Assembly: GCA_018136815.1 (NCBI GenBank)
Contig: CM030938.1
Coordinates: forward strand, 4,731,724 to 4,795,723
Source: Isochrysis galbana
Taxonomy: Eukaryota > Haptophyta > Isochrysidales > Isochrysidaceae
Length of the DNA stretch: 64,000 nucleotides
Reading direction: 5' to 3'
Numbering within the stretch: position 1 is the stretch's first letter; the number at the start of each line of letters is the position of its first letter. The position numbers and the translations under genes were made by a program. Below are positions 27,391 to 36,258 of this stretch, in pieces. Under the pieces are notes generated by a model. That model saw only the letters and a list, made by a program, of their open reading frames with translations. It did no database searches and was not told the origin of the DNA.

Positions 27391-27966
27391 ACAGACCTAT
27401 GAATAGGAATACTACTTGATTAGGAGGGATCCGACGATCGACGATCGATGCGAGCCTGTGTTTCTTCCATTTTTCGACCCATCATCCTACTACTACTATA
27501 ATAAAACAAGTGAATATTAGTGCCGCTACTGCCGCGAGCCTACACGAGCCATGCACCAACAATAAGCGCAGCCACGACACACATGACCCTAGATGTTAAA
27601 CACAGGAACAGTGTGTTTCTACAAGAGCCAAACACAGCCGTGTTTCACCGTGTTTCAAACCCGCGGGCCGGAGGCCGCGCGGGCGGCCCGGAGCCGGCGA
27701 GCCGGCCCGCGCGGGCTCAGGGCTAGCGCGGGCGGAGGCCGGAGGCATGTTGTGGTGCCCGGCACACTCACTTTCGCATTTCCCCATCCTCTATCCTCTA
27801 TCGTACATCTATAAAATCCTCCTCGTCTTCATTCAACTACATTTAACGATCACAATCACAATCACATACGTGGATGCTGCTAGCTACTAGCTACTATGAC
27901 GTATGACATGTGACATATGACGTATGAGCATATGACAAACAAAACGCAAATATCGAAATCTCATTT
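27391..27966. other. Intergenic region with GC-rich island
   Basis: No gene recognised. Positions 27655-27745 are extremely GC-rich (CGGGCCGGAGGCC-type runs); the sequence around 27830-27960 is AT-rich. Confidence 0.45.
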
Positions 27967-28051
27967 TCATTTCATCAACTTCTGTAAAAGCTCTTGGCTT
28001 GGAGTGCAACTGTCATCAGCCATCCAATCATCTTCCGCATCACTATCGTCG

Positions 28052-28591
28052 TCACTCTCCCACTTCATTCACCACATCGGCCACAAGCTTCAAGAAGTCG
28101 TTGTCTTCGCTCTTGCACTTGGCCGACTTGCTCCTCCCGAACAGGTGATCGGCGACCCGAGTCGCTCCTCCCTTACGGGTTTCGCCGCAACCTCCACATC
28201 TCCACAAGGGGTGATTGGGGTCCTCCTCAGACAAGATGCTTACACACTTCCACACTGGGTCGGTGCGTTTGGCCCAAGCGGAGCGCTTACGCACCATGAG
28301 TTGGGGTTGGCCCAGACCTGTGGCGCGCGTGGGTAGCACGCTGAATACGGCGCCTTCCCCCTCGGTTGCCTGCCCCTCATGCTCGGGGGGGCCCTCTCCC
28401 TCCTCCTCTAGATGGCGTGACGGCGCACCAGCGCCGCGCCCTCTGTCGAGGAGCGACGCCCATGAATGAGAAGTTGGGGCCTGGTGCGGTGGCCATGCCG
28501 GTGGGATGTTTGGCGTGGTGGAGGCTGCCGTGGTGAGCGCCGAAGCTGAGCGTGATGCGCGGTCGGGGTTCGGGTTGAAGGCGGCGTGCAT
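28052..28591 (-). CDS. BED-type zinc finger protein (possible transposase-derived)
   Basis: Minus-strand frame open from 28693 with its first ATG at 28591. Near the C-terminus it has DPVWKCVSILSEEDP then WRCGGCGETRKGG, VADHLFGRSKSAKC, that is C-x2-C ... H-x-n-C, typical of BED fingers found at the N-terminus of hAT transposases and derived proteins. The N-terminal part is Pro/Ala-rich. The frame stops at 28052, but a +1 shift at that point continues in an acidic tail (ESDDDSDAEDDWMADD) to a stop at 27967, suggesting a one-base error or mutation. No transposase catalytic domain follows. Confidence 0.5.
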   Translation of the reverse strand: MHAAFNPNPDRASRSASALTTAASTTPNIPPAWPPHQAPTSHSWASLLDRGRGAGAPSRHLEEEGEGPPEHEGQATEGEGAVFSVLPTRATGLGQPQLMVRKRSAWAKRTDPVWKCVSILSEEDPNHPLWRCGGCGETRKGGATRVADHLFGRSKSAKCKSEDNDFLKLVADVVNEVGE

Positions 28592-28706
28592 CCGGGTGAT
28601 GGAGGGCGGAGAGGGGGGGATAGAGAGAAAGTCGTCGGCGTGTGCAAGGACGGACGGCGCTTGCAAATCTGCGTTCCCTTTGATCACGGCCAAGGTCCCT
28701 CACGTC

Positions 28707-28960
28707 TGTCGCATTCGCGAGCCTCTGCTCGATCTTCGATTGTTGCTATGAGCTATGAGGAAACGCTACCGATTGGACGCTTGCTCTCCGTCACCGTCAC
28801 CGCTGTCACTTTGTCGCCATGTGGCACACAAAAAAGTGAGGAGTCGCAACGCCCCACTTCTCTCGATGGTAAGGTAATCGAACGTACCGTCCGTCCGACC
28901 GCTCAACATCAGGGGATGTTTCGATCTTAGTCGGGGGGTGTCGCATTCGCGAGCCTCTGC
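28707..28960. repeat. 22-bp direct repeats around a family A terminal remnant
   Basis: Identical 22-bp copies at 28707-28728 and 28939-28960 begin TGTCGCATTCGCGAGCC. The stretch 28899-28938 just before the second copy matches the end of the family A internal region, including GATCTTAGTCGGGGGG, so this copy sits exactly where an LTR would begin. Confidence 0.6.
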
Positions 28961-30175
28961 AGGCTATTTCGCATAGTTATTGTTAATGTCGCAGGTGGAT
29001 TATTCCAATGGTGGTGCTGCCGTAGTAGCGGTACCACTGAATAAGGGCTCAGCGGTATTTTTCATGTTTAGGCGGGGCGGGGGGGCAGCTGCCGCCTTCC
29101 CAGTGGAGGGCGGGGGGGGGACGTTGCGTGACATACCACATATTATCATACCTCCATCTTGCCACACATTAGTAAGTGCAAGTGAGTTGTGCCTACTATG
29201 GCACATTGAGACGACACCTGCTATTCAAGCCCGCGTCGACCTCCGTCGGCATGTTTCAGTCCAGCACGCGCGGGGCCCATCGGAGCAACAGCCATGGATT
29301 TCACAAGGTTCGTCAAAACATGGCGGTTCCGGGGCTCCGGTCCATAGTGATACATATTTTGCTCAGTACAGGTGGAGACATTGCAGGCCTTTGTTGGACT
29401 GGGACAAGCGGGGCTGGTGCGCATATCCGTTGGCGTTCCGTGCGGGCCGTGCTGTCATTGGTCGCCTGAGCGTGCCTCGACGCGCGGGCAGTGCCCTCTG
29501 TCTACCTCTTGATTTGTGAGGCTTCGACATGAGCACACTCTTGTCACGGCCTCAATGTATGGGCACTCTCCTCGCGCAGCGGCGCGACCACGGGCTACCC
29601 AAGTGGCACGCTCAACTGCGCCGAGTGCTGTTCGAGCCCAATCGGCCCGTTGGATCTCAAACCATGCTGTGCACAAGTGCCATCCCAGGGGACAAGCCTA
29701 GGCGTGGGACTCGTTCTTCTATGCTAATCACCTCTCATCATATTGTGCACTCTGGAGCTCGTCGCATTATTCGTTGCGTTGCTAGGACTGTGTTCGGGCC
29801 GTCTGAATATATACAGTCAATTGAAAATGCGGCCATCATCCATCGTCCGTGAGCGGAATCAAATATACGTGATGGAATCGGTGCGCGAGCAAGGGCTTCT
29901 CTTCAGCTGGTGCTCCGCACTCAACGCCGCTCGAACGAGCGCGCCGTCAGCCGCTTGGGCGAGCGCACGGGCGGCGGCGAGCCAGTGCGCGCGTCAGTCT
30001 GCGAGATGCTCTGCTTGGTGGGCACGCTCGACCCGTCCTGCCGCGAAGAAGCCGAGGGGGGCGAGTGGAAGGAGAGCGTCGCCTCCAACTCCTCACTCCT
30101 CTTCTCCTCACACTCTCCTCCCTCGCATGCCGAGGTGTGCTCGAGACTTGCACGGTAGTGAATGATATCCGTCCC
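28961..30175. other. Region without recognised gene
   Basis: Frames of up to about 180 codons exist on both strands but none has recognisable motifs, and adjacent frames do not join through convincing introns. A G-rich run is present at 29070-29118. Confidence 0.4.
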
Positions 30176-30580
30176 TGTCCCCGTCTGCCTGGCGAGCAGC
30201 CGGAGCATGCCGCCGGGGCCTAGAGAGAGAGAGATCCACCCCTCCCCACTCTCCTCTCTCTCGAGGCAGAGGAGAGCTCTCTCCCTCTCTCCCTCTCTCT
30301 CTCTCTCGGCGGTGCAGCAGGAGGCGCGAGTGATGCAGCAGGATGATTCGACACCGCCTCCTGCGCCAGGCACGCGCCGGCAGAGGCGGAGCTCCTGAGA
30401 GGAGCAGAGGGAGAAGAGAGAGAGGAGCGAGAAGAGGCGCATCTGCAAGCCGCACACGCCACGGTTGGCTGGGGGGGGGGACGGAGAAACATTAACTGAT
30501 TCTTCCGTTTAAGAGGTATATCGGTGTGGAGTGGAAGCTCTGGCCGCGCGCCCCCTCCCTCCCTCTCTCCCTCTCTCTCT

Positions 30581-30624
<44 letters not shown>

Positions 30625-31640
30625 GTCTCGCCATCCTCACTGCCATGTTTCTTCTCTCTCTTGCGCTGTCTTTTCTTTCGGGGAAGGGCAGCTGGGAACA
30701 CGGAAAACCAAGGCAAGGCCTCAAAGAAAGCGTGCTCTCTCTCTCCTCGCCCTCACCCCCGCATTGTCACTATTCTCAAATTCAGCGGCTTCTTTCTATA
30801 TATCGTCCATCCTCCCTCGCTCTCTCTCGCTCTCTCTCCCTCTCCTCTCTCTCTCTCCCTCTCTCTCTCTCTCCCCTCTCCCTGCCTGCTCGCTCCCTCC
30901 TTTCTTCCCCTTCTTACTTCTCTCTATTCCCTCGTTCTTTATTAATCGATTCTTGTCTGGAATCCCTGTCAACACACTGACAGAGGACGACGGCAGAGAG
31001 GAGAATGCCCCCCCCCTCTCTCTCTTTCCTCTCTCTCTCTCCTTGTGCACGCACAGCACATTCACACAAGGTGACAGCTTCTGTAATTCCATAAACACCT
31101 CGTTTCTTCATCTAATTCGGGTAAGAACTTTGGATGGCGCCGGGTCGCACAGCTTCCCTCTCTCAACGTCAGCTCCCTGCGATAACCGCCCGGTCGGATC
31201 TTCTGATGTGAGAAAACGAAACTCCTCTCATCAGTCTTGGGACCGTCCACCACAGCAGAACCCTCGCTTCTTCTCTCTCTCTCTCTCTCTCCCCCCCCCC
31301 CCCCCCCCCCCCCCGCCCCCCGCGTCTCTCTCTCTCTCTCTCTCTCTCTCGTCCCTCCTGCCGTCGCTCTCCTCTCCCTGGCTCTTCTCTCTTCTACTCC
31401 CGATGTTTAAGATATTCGAGGAGGAGTAGCTCTCTCTTCTCCCCCGCTTCTCTCTCTCTCTCCCGTCGCTCCGCCCGTCCCCCCCCCCTCTCTCCCTCAG
31501 TTCTTCTCTCTTCTACTCCCCATGTTTCACACATTCGTCTCCCTCCCCCCCCCCGCCTCTCTCTCTCTCCCCCGTTCTCCCTCCGCCCCCCCCCCCCCCC
31601 CCCTCTGCCCCCTCAGTTCTTCTCTCTTCCACACACAGGT
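30176..31640. repeat. CT-rich and poly-C low-complexity block
   Basis: Several (CT)n/(CCCT)n tracts (about 30220-30310, 30550-30625, 30815-30905, 31010-31045, 31275-31350, 31440-31610), including two long C homopolymers. The Ser/Leu-rich frames through it are compositional. Confidence 0.85.
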
Positions 31641-32157
31641 TCAAAAAAAAAACTCTCGGCGTCCACTCGTAGGAGTACTTTAGTTTGTACTCCGCGCGGT
31701 CTCCGCCGGCGGGCGGGCGGCGCACATCGCGTTCCATCCGAGCTTCCACAGCCTGTGGGGATGACCTTCAGGTGGAAGTACTGCTGAGTAAAGTACCTCT
31801 GTACCACCTTTGCCGACAGTCCGGACTTTTTGGTAAATAAAAATTGTGATTTGCGAAACTCGGAACTCGAGTAACCCTAGATGGGAAAAACTGAAAACAG
31901 CGGACAGCGGGGGGCCTAGATGGGAAAAACAGTGGGGGTGGGGTCCAAAAACAGTAAAAACAGTCTGTTTTTGGCCTTCATAGAAAAACAGACAAAAACA
32001 GTCCCAAAAACCCTAGTTGGGCTGTCAGTCCGTAAGCTTACGGTGGTTTTGGTTTTGAGCTTACACTTACATCAATACTTACATCAGTACTAATATCAGC
32101 TTACACCCCTATTATAACTTCTAGTATCGCCATTATTATACTTATACTTACTGGGGG
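31641..32157. other. Unassigned sequence before the family B LTR
   Basis: Contains short imperfect repeats of the type CTAGATGGGAAAAAC and AAAAACAG (31878-32020) and an AT-rich stretch. CTGGGGG at 32151-32157 directly precedes the family B LTR. Confidence 0.4.
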
Positions 32158-32339
32158 TGTCGTATTCCATACGATGACAGACTTTTACTTCTAACCGGTG
32201 GTTTATTTTAAGCCTCAAGGTCTCGTCGGCGACATTCTACCCCTTCTCTTACTTTCTTTCGATGTCATCAAACGTTCCACGACTGTCTTCCGTCTTCTCT
32301 TCATGCATCGGTTGTAGTCTTCCGTCTTCTCTTCGTATA
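32158..32339 (+). repeat. Family B LTR, left part (interrupted by A2)
   Basis: Starts TGTCGTATTCC. It matches the beginning of the minus-strand family B copy ending at 60865 and resumes after A2 at 53008. The break sits at GTATA, which is present on both sides of A2. The start has a TCGTAT/ATACGA hairpin. Confidence 0.85.
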
Positions 32340-33675
32340 TGTCGCATTCATCTTAGATGATGCGATTTCCAGGCTCTTGTTTCCAGGTCCTTCGCCGTGC
32401 GGCCACACGGTGAAGCTCAGGTACATCTAGGTTGGTAGGGTTCGTCCCTAGCGACCTAGAATTCGAGTTCTCGTTTCGTTCCTTCCAGCCTGTTTGTCAA
32501 GTCTAGATTCCAGGTTTCCTCCTTTCGGGTAATCTTGACCCAAAGGAGCCAGGTCGCCTGTCACTCGCTGCGCGCTTGTCTCAGGCTCTCGAGTTACCTT
32601 GTGAAGGCTTGTTTAGCTTCTTGCAAGGCTTGTTGTTTCTTGTTGAGTTCCGGTTCTTGCTTGGGACTTGCTCACTTTCACTTTCGTTGTCGTTGTCGTC
32701 CAGGCCTGTTCTTCGTAGGTTCCGCTTGGCTTGGTTAGGGTTTCGTTGCCTTCCGGCGTTTGGCGTTCGTCTTGGCGTTCGGAAATTTCCTCTCACATTC
32801 CCTAGGTCCGCTACCCTTGGCTTGTAGGTCCTTGCTTCTTTCTTCTCGGTCAAGGTTTTGGCGAGCGAGTCGGTTGCTCTAGCCGCTCGAGATTTGAGGT
32901 TTAATTTGCCATCTCCCCTTGGAGATCGGTGTAGGTTCGCTTCCTAGGTGAGGGAATCTTTCCCCTTGATGCAAGTTACATGCAAGCCCTTGGCCCCTTT
33001 GGTGTTTCTTCCCCTTGGTTGCTACTCAGGGTTGTTCGTTAGAAGCGTCTAGAAGGTTCACGCTCAACGGCAAGATTTATTCGGTCGTGAAGATATCTCG
33101 TCGCGATCTGTATCCAAAGTGATCGCCGTGGTCGCGCGACATGACGCTCCCCTTCGGACTCTCCGCTACGTGGGAAGTTACAACGGAGACACGCTCCGGC
33201 CGTCGCTGCGGAGTCTCTCTCTCACTCGCTCTCTCTCTCTCCGTCTCTCGCGACGTGTTTGAGTTATCGGTGATTTGGGGTCGCGGTTGCTTGATAATTT
33301 GCTTGGTTTGGGTGAATGATTCCGGTGTGTTTGTGAGTCGGTGTATCCTGTTGTTCTCAGCTTCGTTGTCCGTCGTTGTTCGCTGCGTCGCTGCACTCAA
33401 GCAGCTTAGGCTCCCTCCCTGAGGGAAGAGTTCTTTGTAGGTCTAACAATCTCTTACAACCCATCACACTAGGGCCGCTAGGAGCGCCTCGCCGCCCCAC
33501 AGCCCTTCGTTCGCCGTTCGTTCCCCGTCCAGACACCCAAATGGGGTTGCCCGACCCAGTCCAGAATTTCATTCACCCGACTCCCGGTGGGGAGGAGGGC
33601 CAAAGCGCCGCGCTAGCCGCCGGTGCTGCTCGCGACGGAGTGGCTCAGAGCCCTCCGGCTCCGCTCGACTCGACA
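32340..33675 (+). repeat. 5' LTR of A2 (1336 bp)
   Basis: TGTCGCATTC ... ACTCGACA. Compared with the 3' LTR it has extra short units (TTTCACTTTCG and GTTGTCGTTGTCG region near 32685) and scattered substitutions. Confidence 0.9.
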
Positions 33676-36258
33676 AGCACGAAATCAAAGCTTCCGTCCT
33701 CGGCCGCAGAGGAGGAACCTCTCAGGGAACCTTCTCTGCCCGCTGCAGCTTCTGTTCCCGTGGGATTCCCGAGTGATCCCACGACCACTGAGGCTGCGCC
33801 AATGGCACCCATTACTCCGGCTGCCATCTCCACGACTGGCTTCGATCAGCTCGTGACGGATGGCGAGCCTTTGTCCGCTGCATTCGGCACCCACCGGGTG
33901 CAATCACAGCGGGGCATGGTGGAGCATGACCCTCTCCCACTTGAGGCCAACTTCAGTGCCGCTGAGCTGGCCAATGAGGTGGAGGAAGGCCCCCTCCCTC
34001 TGATTCAGTTTGACCCACCTCCTCACCTTAGAGATGATGAGTCTGAGGTCGGTGAAGGGGAGGGGATCAGCTTCCGAAGCCCCGCCTACCGGGACTATGC
34101 CCCGCCGTCATCAAAAGGGGTCTTTGATCAAGAGATCACCCCGATCGAGACGGCCGCGGCGCGTCAGGATGCGGAAATGGCAAGGCTTCAAGCGCAGACC
34201 AACACCCTAAAAGGGGCTGTGGAGCGCCTACAGTCATCCCTTGCCGCGGCAGAGGCGAGGGAGGGGCTTCTCCGGGATCAAGTTGAAGCAGGGTTCAAAG
34301 CCCTGACTCAGCTACTCCAAGCCCGCCAAGAGCCCACTTCAAGTCCGTCCATGGATCGGACCGAGGCGGCTGCGGATTCTGCTAGGCCGGCTCAGAAGGA
34401 ACCATCCATGGACGAGCCTCCTGCCCTAGACCAAAAGGGCCACGCCTCTCCGGCTACTAGGGTTCCACGGTCGGCGTACCCGACCTCCAAATCGGAACCC
34501 CGCCGCCAGGATCAGAGCCCTCACCGGGGCCCAACCCCGGTGGTGCCGTTCCGCCACCCTCGCGACCCCTGCCTTGCGGTGGGGATGGATGAGCGAGAGG
34601 CAGTTGTAAGCGAGTGGAAAAATCTCCTCGCCCTGCCCTCACGCGATCTGGCCGCCCTTTACCGCGACTCCGACGAGCATGAGCTCATCCACACCATTTT
34701 GAAGAGCAACCTCTCCCTGGCGGGCAACGTTTGGCATTGCCGAATTTTCATGGAGGAGGACCACTTGCTCAAATGGGTGCGTAGCCGCTTCTCAGCAGAG
34801 CAAACCCTTCACCATCAGGTCAGGATGGGCAAAGAGCTTTCGGAGCTCCGCTTCCCAAAGGCCCTCGCCTCCGATAACGTTCAAACCGCGGCGACAGCCT
34901 GGAACGAATTTCGGTTAACTCTCATCAAGCCGTTGGAGCGGGCACTAGCGCTCGGCTGCGATCATCGCGAAATATTTACCTCCCTCCTCGCGGCAGCCGG
35001 AGCCAATTCCAGCGGCAATTCTCGCATCTTCGCCTTCCTCCTCGATCTAGTGGAGGACCGCGCCCTCGCTCTCAATCCTGTCCTCGCTGCTGACGTCCTC
35101 CTTCGCAAATGCGACGGGACCTTCGCAAACGGGGCCGATGGTTTCGCGAAAGACTCGGCGTCGATGGAGTGGGACCGCATGAGGGAGCGCGAGGCCGGCG
35201 CTGATCTATGTGAGCTCAGCAAGAATTTGGTTCGCGCCTACATCCGCAAGCTTGGCGATTCCGCGGTCGACTCCACCAACGTGTGGGATCATCCAAACAT
35301 GGCCCATGAGATCAACCAGAGGTTCGAGGAAATCATTCGGAATGATAAGGTTGATCCTCAGCGCGGCGTCGACAATGCGATTAAATTTGCGGAGGTGCTC
35401 GCGGAGACTCGTTTCCGCGTAGAGAACCACGAGCTAGGTCGGTCGGCGCTCTCGTGTGTCAATCTCTGCCAACGGTACCTCAGCCCTTACGAACAGGCCC
35501 GGGTGAAGCGTCATCAATCCCGGACCTCGACGAAGCAAACTGTGGCTAGCGTACGCTCTAAGGCTTCAGGCGAGGCAAAGAGCGATGCTTCCCCGTCCCA
35601 GAAGACCGCTTCGACCACGGACATGGTCGCCGCCGTGCAGGCAGCCGTCCAAGCCACCGTGGCTGAAGCTCTTCGCGGACAGGGACACTCGCCTGCTTCG
35701 AAGCCTGACTACCGGGCTGCTGCACCGCCGGCAAGTTACCACTCCAACTCACCGTTGCCAGCTATACTGACCGATCCACCCGGTCGAAAGGGAGGCTCCT
35801 CTCGGCCGCCCAGCCGTCGCTGCGATCCGCCGGCGAACGGCCAAGGGCTACCGCCTGATTTGGGCGTATCCCGGTGGACGCCCGAGCTTTGGAATCGGGC
35901 CCGAGCCCGCTTCTGGGCCGTAGCAGGCTATGCCAAACACCCAAGGGTCTCGGCGGCGTTAGCGAAGTGCCGACCGGCCGATAATTCAATGGAAATTCCA
36001 CGGACGGACGATATCAATAGGGGAATCACCGAATGGACGAACGAAAACGGCTGTGCCTTCTGCGCTTTCCGACCTCACGCTCCTCCTGGCACTCCAGCCA
36101 GCGAAGCCTGGAAATATGGCACGGGAGACGGTGCTCACAACCCCGTCATCTGTCAGCCATATATCCGCTTTCTGTGTGAGGCTGGCTGCGGAGAGTGCGG
36201 ATCGGACGAGCACATTCATAAGCTTCTTCGCTCTATGGTCCGGGTTAAGCCTCAGTAG
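33541..36258 (+). CDS. gag: gag of A2, intact
   Basis: Capsid/nucleocapsid precursor, 905 residues from the first in-frame ATG at 33541, which is 135 bases before the LTR end. The N-terminus is acidic and low-complexity, followed by an Ala/Gln/Glu/Leu-rich likely coiled coil (about 34140-34330), a central helical region (about 34560-35500) with WHCRIFMEEDHLLKWV, a basic Ser/Thr/Pro linker and a C-terminal Cys/His module (NGCAFCAF ... CQPYIRFLCEAGCGECGSDE HIHK). No classical CCHC knuckle is present. It ends at an amber codon followed by G; the frame then continues open into pol. Confidence 0.87.
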   Translation: MGLPDPVQNFIHPTPGGEEGQSAALAAGAARDGVAQSPPAPLDSTSTKSKLPSSAAEEEPLREPSLPAAASVPVGFPSDPTTTEAAPMAPITPAAISTTGFDQLVTDGEPLSAAFGTHRVQSQRGMVEHDPLPLEANFSAAELANEVEEGPLPLIQFDPPPHLRDDESEVGEGEGISFRSPAYRDYAPPSSKGVFDQEITPIETAAARQDAEMARLQAQTNTLKGAVERLQSSLAAAEAREGLLRDQVEAGFKALTQLLQARQEPTSSPSMDRTEAAADSARPAQKEPSMDEPPALDQKGHASPATRVPRSAYPTSKSEPRRQDQSPHRGPTPVVPFRHPRDPCLAVGMDEREAVVSEWKNLLALPSRDLAALYRDSDEHELIHTILKSNLSLAGNVWHCRIFMEEDHLLKWVRSRFSAEQTLHHQVRMGKELSELRFPKALASDNVQTAATAWNEFRLTLIKPLERALALGCDHREIFTSLLAAAGANSSGNSRIFAFLLDLVEDRALALNPVLAADVLLRKCDGTFANGADGFAKDSASMEWDRMREREAGADLCELSKNLVRAYIRKLGDSAVDSTNVWDHPNMAHEINQRFEEIIRNDKVDPQRGVDNAIKFAEVLAETRFRVENHELGRSALSCVNLCQRYLSPYEQARVKRHQSRTSTKQTVASVRSKASGEAKSDASPSQKTASTTDMVAAVQAAVQATVAEALRGQGHSPASKPDYRAAAPPASYHSNSPLPAILTDPPGRKGGSSRPPSRRCDPPANGQGLPPDLGVSRWTPELWNRARARFWAVAGYAKHPRVSAALAKCRPADNSMEIPRTDDINRGITEWTNENGCAFCAFRPHAPPGTPASEAWKYGTGDGAHNPVICQPYIRFLCEAGCGECGSDEHIHKLLRSMVRVKPQ

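Noticed and set aside
29176-29850. Possible gene in the unassigned block before the CT-rich region
   Set aside because: Frames of 60-180 codons overlap on both strands and cannot be linked by convincing introns; no domain recognised.
30524-31429. 301-codon Ser/Leu-rich plus-strand ORF
   Set aside because: Driven by (CT)n and poly-C runs; no motif, no splice context.
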